Positions 59,643-64,000 of a stretch of DNA of 64,000 nucleotides are shown here, piece after piece. Numbering within the stretch: position 1 is the stretch's first letter; each line of letters starts with the position of its first letter. The notes under the pieces are model-generated. The model was not told the origin of the DNA. It worked only from the letters and a program-made list of their open reading frames with translations, and did no database searches. The stretch spans positions 49,003 through 113,002 of IMG/VR virus record IMGVR_UViG_3300042542_005394; one strand, 5' to 3'. The translations under genes and the position numbers were made by a program. The DNA comes from a virus.

Positions 59643-59972
59643 CTATTTTAGTCGTTTATACTCTTTAATATCGCCGTTTTCAATAATTTTTTGGTTTTCA
59701 TAAGTTTCTGCAACTCGACGATAAAATTCTTGCTTAATATTCTCTAATACACCAGTAATCATAGCGATTTTAGAGTATGAAACATCCCCCATTACTCCGC
59801 TTAATATTCTGGAAAAACAGTAGTTAATTTTACCCAAAAGCATCATGGTTTGTTTGTCAGATAAACTATCTCCATTACAAATTTCTCCCTCTAAAGAACA
59901 CTTCATAATAAAAATAATATCGTCAATATGAGTATCAAATACTCTTCTATCTTCTTCTTTAATATATGGCAT
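59643..59972 (-). CDS. Hypothetical helical protein
   Basis: 109 residues, helical with two cysteines (KCSLEGEICNGD). Adjacent to the kinase-like gene. Not recognised. Confidence 0.55.
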   Translation of the reverse strand: MPYIKEEDRRVFDTHIDDIIFIMKCSLEGEICNGDSLSDKQTMMLLGKINYCFSRILSGVMGDVSYSKIAMITGVLENIKQEFYRRVAETYENQKIIENGDIKEYKRLK

Positions 59973-60497
59973 TTATTCTCCAGTACATTTACATTCATAT
60001 TTTAAACAATAGCTGCATTTGGGACCAGGATCAACATTCCCAAAATAATTTGCATCACCAAGCCAAGTTTCTTTACCAGTATCAATACAAACCAACTTTC
60101 TCTTTCCTTCTCTTATGATATATCCAAGATTATCCCAATGACAATCCCAAAATTTAAGCTTAGTTTTTGATTGAATTTTATCAACTAGCTTCTGTATTTT
60201 ATTTAGAGATACTGCGTTTTTATTGATTGTTTTAGCTACTTCAGTAAGATATCCCCACCCACTTTTTTGCCTAGGAAAAAGTACCTCATATTTTATTTTA
60301 CATAACTTAGAAAGTACCTTTGGTGCAAGATCATGCTTGCTTAATTTAAGTTGAATTTTTCTAGCATATTCAGCCCTAGCTTTTGATATGAATTCTTTAA
60401 ATGCTAATTGCTTATTATTACTAATACAATAAAATGTACAGTATCCACCATTCTCACTATATGAAAATAAATCAATAGTATATTTATTGTTAATCAT
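59973..60497 (-). CDS. Protein-kinase-like fold protein with Cys tail
   Basis: 174 residues. ATP-binding Lys candidate in LAFKEFI (K34), Glu in EYARK, catalytic loop WDCHWDNLGYI (H120-x-D122-N), and DFG-like VCIDTG (D139) fit a minimal protein-kinase/aminoglycoside-phosphotransferase fold. C-terminal CSYCLKYECKC may bind zinc. Kinase or pseudokinase is undecided. Confidence 0.6.
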   Translation of the reverse strand: MINNKYTIDLFSYSENGGYCTFYCISNNKQLAFKEFISKARAEYARKIQLKLSKHDLAPKVLSKLCKIKYEVLFPRQKSGWGYLTEVAKTINKNAVSLNKIQKLVDKIQSKTKLKFWDCHWDNLGYIIREGKRKLVCIDTGKETWLGDANYFGNVDPGPKCSYCLKYECKCTGE

Positions 60498-60498
60498 A

Positions 60499-60822
60499 TT
60501 AATAAGAGATTACTTTTGGTTCTTCTCCGGTTAAATCTAGTAAAAAATTCAAAGCTTGATCAAGATCAAAAAATTCAGCAAGAAATCTGCCGGGACGAGT
60601 GTCATGTTTATGAAACCTAGCATAGATATGATAGAATGGCTCATCATAAGCATTGTTGTTTTTTTCTAGGAATTCGGCGGCGGTTTTTACTTCTTCTATA
60701 TAAGTACCACCATTGTAGTCATTATACTCTCGTACTGTAACAAGTTCTAGCTCCAATATTCTAGACTTTGGATGATTAAATGGAACTATAGATTTACAAA
60801 GAGTATTTGTATTGTGTTTCAT
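60499..60822 (-). CDS. Hypothetical small protein
   Basis: 107 residues, alpha/beta (VREYNDYNGGTYIEEVKTAA, YHIYARFHKHDTRPGRFLAE). Overlaps the next gene by 4 nt. Not recognised. Confidence 0.55.
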   Translation of the reverse strand: MKHNTNTLCKSIVPFNHPKSRILELELVTVREYNDYNGGTYIEEVKTAAEFLEKNNNAYDEPFYHIYARFHKHDTRPGRFLAEFFDLDQALNFLLDLTGEEPKVISY

Positions 60823-61226
60823 GTCTTTAATCTATAAAGAGGCACTACTGTATTCTGATCTATATATGGATTATTTTGGAGTCTCAGATCAAACAAATCC
60901 CCATACTTATTTAATCTGGCCCAAGCAACAGGTTTATCAAGAGAGTCTTTTAGATCTTGTATCTGTTGTGATGCTTCTAGATATTCATTAGTTTGTTCAA
61001 CAGCAAACTTATTAGCTCTATAAACTTCTGCTACCCACTCTTTGTTTTTCTCTCTTAATTTTTTAAGCTCATCTTTCGCATTATTTACCCAAAACATATC
61101 AGCACCAGAGGCCCAAGCAAAATCAATAATACTTTCAAGAGGATCAGAATGTTTTTCCATATAAGTTGCTAATTCTATAAAGGTTCTTCTTATACCATCT
61201 TCCCAGTTTTCATATTCTTCGATCAT
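60819..61226 (-). CDS. Hypothetical protein
   Basis: 135 residues, helical, with a C-terminal tail VAWARLNKYGDLFDLRLQ then TVVPLYRLKT. This W-A-R...V-P-L-Y pattern is common in small phage proteins. Unknown function. Confidence 0.55.
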   Translation of the reverse strand: MIEEYENWEDGIRRTFIELATYMEKHSDPLESIIDFAWASGADMFWVNNAKDELKKLREKNKEWVAEVYRANKFAVEQTNEYLEASQQIQDLKDSLDKPVAWARLNKYGDLFDLRLQNNPYIDQNTVVPLYRLKT

Positions 61227-61443
61227 TCTTTAGCTGTTCTATTTCTCTTTCCAATTTAGCTACTCTTTCATATATATCATGGTTAGCTAAATGAGGCAGG
61301 TCTTTTGCTGGTGTTTTGCCATCTCCAATTCTTGTATCCCACAACTCAGCAATGCTATCATACTGGTATAAGAATAGTTCGCCAAGTCTTGGGATAATAT
61401 CACAACCATTCTTGGCTTTTGGTAGACTAAAAGATCCATTCAT
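61210..61443 (-). CDS. Small hypothetical protein
   Basis: 77 residues; LGELFLYQYDSIAELWDTRI GDGKTPAKDLPHL is reminiscent of fibre-attachment 'RIGDG' motifs, followed by a short coiled coil (RVAKLEREIEQLKND). Standing in the early region argues against a structural role; unresolved. Confidence 0.5.
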   Translation of the reverse strand: MNGSFSLPKAKNGCDIIPRLGELFLYQYDSIAELWDTRIGDGKTPAKDLPHLANHDIYERVAKLEREIEQLKNDRRI

Positions 61444-61658
61444 TCTAACACAGTAATTTCTGCTCCCTTCAATTCAGGCTTATAATATCCTGTCAAACTG
61501 TCCTTCTGATAAGTATCTTCAACAATGAATCTAATATCATACTTATTCTCCATTATGGAAACTTCTGAACGAGTAGAAATTTTCTTATTCTCAACAATAT
61601 ATTGAATGATTGCTGTTTTAATTTCTTCAGTAGTTAGGCTATATAGATTGTATGGCAT
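61440..61658 (-). CDS. Small hypothetical protein
   Basis: 72 residues, alpha/beta (SLTTEEIKTAIIQYIVENKK, then GAEITVLE end). Overlaps the previous gene start by 4 nt. Confidence 0.55.
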   Translation of the reverse strand: MPYNLYSLTTEEIKTAIIQYIVENKKISTRSEVSIMENKYDIRFIVEDTYQKDSLTGYYKPELKGAEITVLE

Positions 61659-61660
61659 AA

Positions 61661-61891
61661 TTAAAAATCATCTCCCATTCGATATTCATCAAACTTTTCT
61701 TGACATTCTTCATTAGCGTCATAATATCCAGTATCATAACCTTGTTCATGACCCATAGCATAAGCAGCCATCAGCCACTTAATTATATCGTCAGTTTTTC
61801 CTTTTGCAACACAATTTCTTATGTCACTTATAGCTCTTTCGTGTCTGACACTATATCCTTCGATTTCATTGAGCCAGTGGTCAAATGTCAT
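61661..61891 (-). CDS. Small hypothetical protein
   Basis: 76 residues from the ATG at 61891 with AAAGGA upstream; a longer frame to 61951 would run into the tRNA and is rejected. Helical, ends in an acidic/aromatic tail (GYDTGYYDANEECQEKFDEY). Begins 20 nt downstream of the tRNA-Leu 3' end. Confidence 0.58.
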   Translation of the reverse strand: MTFDHWLNEIEGYSVRHERAISDIRNCVAKGKTDDIIKWLMAAYAMGHEQGYDTGYYDANEECQEKFDEYRMGDDF

Positions 61892-61910
61892 AAAAGTTCC
61901 TTTATTTAAG

Positions 61911-62202
61911 TACCCCCGGTCGGACTTGAACCGACAAGCCATTACTGGCAACGGATTTTCTTACTACTATAACTTTCGTTACCATTTCTGTTTGTAGTCT
62001 GGACTTTACCTTAACCGTAGTTATACAACATTAGGTTCCTGCCGTCAAGTCTCTACACCTTCTTAATATTTCTATTAAGCTTGGCTCGGTATTGCCATTT
62101 TACAGGTTTCACCGAATTTGACAGGTTCTACTTTAAAGATTTCTCTCTAAGCACTCCAATTTACTAAAAGTCCGTTGTGTTTGCCAATTTCACCACGGGG
62201 GC
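61911..62202 (-). tRNA. tRNA-Leu(UAA), interrupted by a group I intron
   Basis: Spliced tRNA is 84 nt: exon 1 at 62168-62202, exon 2 at 61911-61959. Acceptor GCCCCCG/CGGGGGT (one G-U at 1-72), D-arm GTG/CAC, anticodon stem ACGGA/TCCGT with loop CUUAAAA giving anticodon UAA, long variable arm GCCA-GTAA-TGGC (type II tRNA) and T-stem GTCGG/CCGAC. No CCA is encoded. Promoter TAGACA-17-TATGAT is 20-50 nt upstream. Confidence 0.9.
61960..62167 (-). ncRNA. Group I intron in the anticodon loop of tRNA-Leu(UAA)
   Basis: 208 nt inserted after U34. P1: exon ACUU pairs with intron GAGU, ending in the obligatory U-G. The core reads AATTCGGTGAAACC / ATACCGAGCC (P4, TCGG-CCGA), GAGACTTGACGG (with GACTT) and AAAGTCCAGAC (AAGTC) for P7, and the intron ends in G. 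This sequence and the insertion site are those of the cyanobacterial/plastid tRNA-Leu(UAA) group I introns. No open reading frame inside. Confidence 0.88.
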
Positions 62203-62222
62203 ATGATGCCTCCAAGCTACAT

Positions 62223-62251
62223 ATCATAACGATTGGTTAGATGTTTGTCTA
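62223..62251 (-). promoter_or_regulatory. Sigma70-like promoter for tRNA-Leu
   Basis: Minus strand TAGACA (62246-62251), 17-bp spacer, TATGAT (62223-62228); five of six matches in both boxes. Predicted start about 13 nt before the tRNA 5' end. Lies in the gap 62203-62308. Confidence 0.6.
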
Positions 62252-62308
62252 TGTGTCTCTACCAATATTTATGAGGGATGTAGTTGGAAGCATTTGGTTT
62301 AACTAAAC

Positions 62309-62593
62309 TCAGCCGTTAGAATGAGCAGCCTTTAGACGGCGAACTGTCTCAGCCATAGCCTCGACATTATCCACTGTCTTTGTGGGCTTTGCTCGCTCCA
62401 TCGCGGGCAGTTCAATACCCTTCTTAACCAAAGCTGCCTTTGTACGAGCATAACGAGCCATCGTACTAGCAACCTTCTGACCAGTCTTACCAGCAATCTC
62501 AGCATACGTCTTGCTGGAAAAAACTGCTTCAAGAAACTGGTCATCACTGCAACGAACACGACTTTGCTTTTCAACAGTAGTAACTTCAGCCAT
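62309..62593 (-). CDS. Small protein, HTH-like, early gene
   Basis: 94 residues from the ATG at 62593 (GGAGG 6 nt upstream). Helical sequence SDDQFLEAVFSSKTYAEIAG, KTGQKVASTMARYARTKAAL resembles a helix-turn-helix followed by a basic helix. Codon use is clearly richer in GC than the neighbours. Driven by a near-perfect sigma70 promoter 62673-62701. Possible early regulator; family not recognised. Confidence 0.6.
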   Translation of the reverse strand: MAEVTTVEKQSRVRCSDDQFLEAVFSSKTYAEIAGKTGQKVASTMARYARTKAALVKKGIELPAMERAKPTKTVDNVEAMAETVRRLKAAHSNG

Positions 62594-62651
62594 AATCAAC
62601 CTCCAAATTCTTAACCAATCTTACAAGTGAGGCTCAGTCGCATGACTGATC

Positions 62652-63269
62652 TTACCTCGCGTTGTTCCTTCGATTATACAGTATGGTATCGTCAATGTCA
62701 ATGGGCGACCTTGATTTTTTTTTCGTTCTCGCCAGAAATTGTTGTTGAATGTCTTTAAAACTCCAAGGAGTACCAAACTGTACCCCATCTCTTTTATTAT
62801 CCACGCCTACATCAAGCGTGAGCGTTCCAGAAGCAACGTCCTCACGATGCAGTCTGCCATGAACATGACCATACAGCATCCAACTTTTTCTATAACTACC
62901 AGACCAACTTCTCATTGGATAATGACACATAAATATTTTTTGATTGGTATACAGAATCATTTTTTGATATTCTATACTGGCAAATTCATTTCCAAACTTA
63001 TTTGCATTATCATGATTACCAAGAATTATATGAACGTACTGACTATTAATTCTTTCTCTGTATTCTTTAACATCTCCGCCTTTATGGCAGAAATCTCCTA
63101 TAATATAAAGAATATCATTTTTTGAGACTGTTTCATTTATAGACGAAATTATAGCGTCATCCATTTCTATTTTATGTGAGAAAGGACGATTGCAATATCC
63201 TCGTATCTTATCATGCCCCAGATGCAAATCAGCAGTAAAAAATACCTTCTGACCAACTATCCTATCCAT
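62652..63269 (-). CDS. Metallophosphatase (calcineurin-like)
   Basis: 205 residues. All five metal motifs: FTADLHLGH (DxH), YIIGDFCH (GDxxH), IILGNHDN (GNHD), MCHYPM, and YGHVHGR (GHxH). Small phage phosphoesterases of this kind cleave phosphate mono- or diesters. The strong promoter for the gene at 62309 lies inside its last codons. Confidence 0.9.
   Translation of the reverse strand: MDRIVGQKVFFTADLHLGHDKIRGYCNRPFSHKIEMDDAIISSINETVSKNDILYIIGDFCHKGGDVKEYRERINSQYVHIILGNHDNANKFGNEFASIEYQKMILYTNQKIFMCHYPMRSWSGSYRKSWMLYGHVHGRLHREDVASGTLTLDVGVDNKRDGVQFGTPWSFKDIQQQFLARTKKKSRSPIDIDDTILYNRRNNAR
62673..62701 (-). promoter_or_regulatory. Near-consensus sigma70 promoter
   Basis: Minus strand TTGACA (62696-62701), 17-bp spacer, TATAAT (62673-62678): a perfect bacterial promoter, inside the end of the metallophosphatase gene and 80 nt before the ATG at 62593. 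The strongest promoter by sequence in this window. Confidence 0.88.
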
Positions 63270-63273
63270 TAGA

Positions 63274-63459
63274 TTAATCCTCTGTTGGAAGAACCAGAGC
63301 CATTAGTAAATATGCCCAGAAAAGAATACTTCCGGTAAAAATTGCACCAGCAACAAAGCCCAGCCTAACTACAGAGACATCTAACCCTAGACTTTCTGCT
63401 AGTCCTCCACAAACACCAAAGAAAACTCTCTTCTTATTACTTTTGTGAAATTGATTCAT
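63274..63459 (-). CDS. PspC-domain small membrane protein
   Basis: 61 residues from the ATG at 63459 (AAAGGA 8 nt upstream). KRVFFGVCGGLAESLGLDVS and VVRLGFVAGAIFTGSILFWA are the PspC domain: GVCGGLAExxxxDxxxVR then a transmembrane segment. May touch host envelope-stress signalling. Confidence 0.82.
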   Translation of the reverse strand: MNQFHKSNKKRVFFGVCGGLAESLGLDVSVVRLGFVAGAIFTGSILFWAYLLMALVLPTED

Positions 63460-63559
63460 AAGATGATCCTTTAATAATTTGTTGAATCTCATAATCTGAA
63501 TAGCCAGAGATCAACATGGCTTGATAGTATCCTATAGAGGGAATTAGTTCTGAGATCAT
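63437..63559 (-). CDS. Small hypothetical protein
   Basis: 40 residues: ATG at 63559 overlaps the previous stop (ATGA) with AGGA upstream; the frame ends 23 nt inside the PspC gene. SGYSDYEIQQIIKGSSYESI has a helix-turn-helix-like look. Unrecognised but well placed in the operon. Confidence 0.45.
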   Translation of the reverse strand: MISELIPSIGYYQAMLISGYSDYEIQQIIKGSSYESISQK

Positions 63560-63840
63560 GATTTTTCCTGCGGTGAGTATAGAGTAATTTTAATTATTAT
63601 ATACCCATCCCTGCCACTGTCAATATTTTGTATTGCTGATATTCTTCCTTTACCCAAGAAAGAATCACCAACCAATAGGAATGGCCCACCATCTAGGTTA
63701 GCAGAAGTTATTACTGAGATATCCGATTGACAACCAAATTTTGCCCAATCACTTTCTCCCTCAATCAAATATTCGTATTCGCCAATTTGTGTTATTATTC
63801 TTTTGTTCTTGTTATCCTTAGACTGTAAGCATTGACTCAT
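63556..63840 (-). CDS. Hypothetical protein
   Basis: 94 residues, beta-rich (TQIGEYEYLIEGESDWAKFG). Overlaps the partial coiled-coil gene upstream by 23 nt and the tiny gene downstream by 4 nt. Not recognised. Confidence 0.55.
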   Translation of the reverse strand: MSQCLQSKDNKNKRIITQIGEYEYLIEGESDWAKFGCQSDISVITSANLDGGPFLLVGDSFLGKGRISAIQNIDSGRDGYIIIKITLYSPQEKS

Positions 63841-64000
63841 TAAATGACTCGCTATCGAGAATGTAACCTTCGTTATTTTCTGACGCTAGGTTAGCAAGAA
63901 CGTCTTTTAGTCTTTGATTTTCTTGTTCAAGAGAGTTCATGATCTTCTCAGCTTGGTTTAGTGCTTTTTGTAAAGAAGCTACTCTGTCAGTTAATTTATC
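63818..64000 (-). CDS. Coiled-coil protein, partial (start beyond window)
   Basis: The frame enters at the right edge and ends at TAA 63820-63818; 60 residues are visible: DKLTDRVASLQKALNQAEKI and EQENQRLKDVLANLASEN are heptad-type. Strong coiled-coil C-terminus of an unidentified protein. Confidence 0.6.
   Translation of the reverse strand, partial: DKLTDRVASLQKALNQAEKIMNSLEQENQRLKDVLANLASENNEGYILDSESFNESMLTV

Noticed and set aside
61892-61951. N-terminal extension of the gene at 61661 (start at 61951)
   Set aside because: It would translate the 3' half of the tRNA-Leu; the ATG at 61891 has an AAAGGA ribosome-binding site.
61911-62202. Cyanobacterial host inferred from the tRNA-Leu intron
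   Set aside because: The intron type occurs in several bacterial lineages and plastids and could have been transferred; no photosynthesis or phycobilisome gene supports the host guess, so host is left open.

Overview
The window looks like part of a large, AT-rich, tailed double-stranded DNA bacteriophage genome (host unknown). Nearly every gene lies on the minus strand in tightly packed operons with ATGA/TGATG-type overlaps, so transcription runs from high to low coordinates. Evidence for a phage: a self-encoded replisome (DnaE-type polymerase, DnaG-like primase, DnaB helicase, RecA), nucleotide-metabolism genes (dNMP kinase, NrdA/NrdB, MazG-like, dCMP deaminase, GMP reductase), PhoH, a RuvB-like helicase, rIIA/rIIB homologues, a phage sigma factor, a ClpP-like protease, tail-fibre-like proteins and many tiny unknown genes. 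No ribosomal genes, IS elements or CRISPR arrays were seen.

Layout (low to high coordinate). 1-10.9 kb: replication and recombination block (dnaE fragment, Cas4-like nuclease, dNMP kinase, primase, helicase, Vsr-like nuclease, recA, small zinc-ribbon genes, HNH, phoH). 11.0-14.0 kb: MazG-like, nrdA, nrdB. 14.1-22.1 kb: a sugar/glycosylation island (five glycosyltransferase-like proteins, three methyltransferase-like proteins) whose centre, 16.15-17.97 kb, is the only forward-strand operon and encodes a cupin, a HAD phosphatase, an HldE-type sugar kinase and a nucleotidyltransferase. 22.1-37.2 kb: dCMP deaminase, then a probable virion/late block: a 1284-residue Asn-rich repeat protein, two papain-fold proteins (one with an intein at the catalytic His, one lacking the catalytic Cys), small membrane proteins and tail-fibre-like proteins. 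37.3-48.4 kb: a DeoC-like protein, ClpP-like protease, sigma factor, PAP2 phosphatase, ferritin-like protein, GuaC, two SET-domain proteins, a macrodomain protein and small genes. 48.5-55.2 kb: subtilisin- and trypsin-like proteases, actin-like ATPase, RuvB-like helicase, RepB/AEP-like primase. 55.3-64 kb: tRNA-like element, rIIB, rIIA, a run of small early-type genes, a tRNA-Leu(UAA) split by a group I intron, a metallophosphatase and a PspC-domain protein.

Regulation. Two promoter classes can be read. Sigma70-like promoters (TTGACA/TATAAT with 16-17 bp spacing) precede rIIA, rIIB, the gene at 62309 and the tRNA-Leu, all in the right-hand part. A second element, GGTGTAT followed by an AT-rich T4-late-like stretch, recurs 20-50 nt upstream of about ten starts, mostly structural/late genes; the sigma factor at 39777-40361 is the natural candidate to read it. 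One clear rho-independent terminator (36572-36611) isolates the gene at 36650-37201 as a single-gene unit.

The strongest items for follow-up are the tRNA-Leu group I intron, the intein inserted next to the catalytic His of a papain-like peptidase beside an inactivated paralogue, the GGTGTAT promoter family with its presumed sigma factor, and the phage-borne HldE-like sugar-activation cassette. Names rest on motifs read by eye; no database search was possible.
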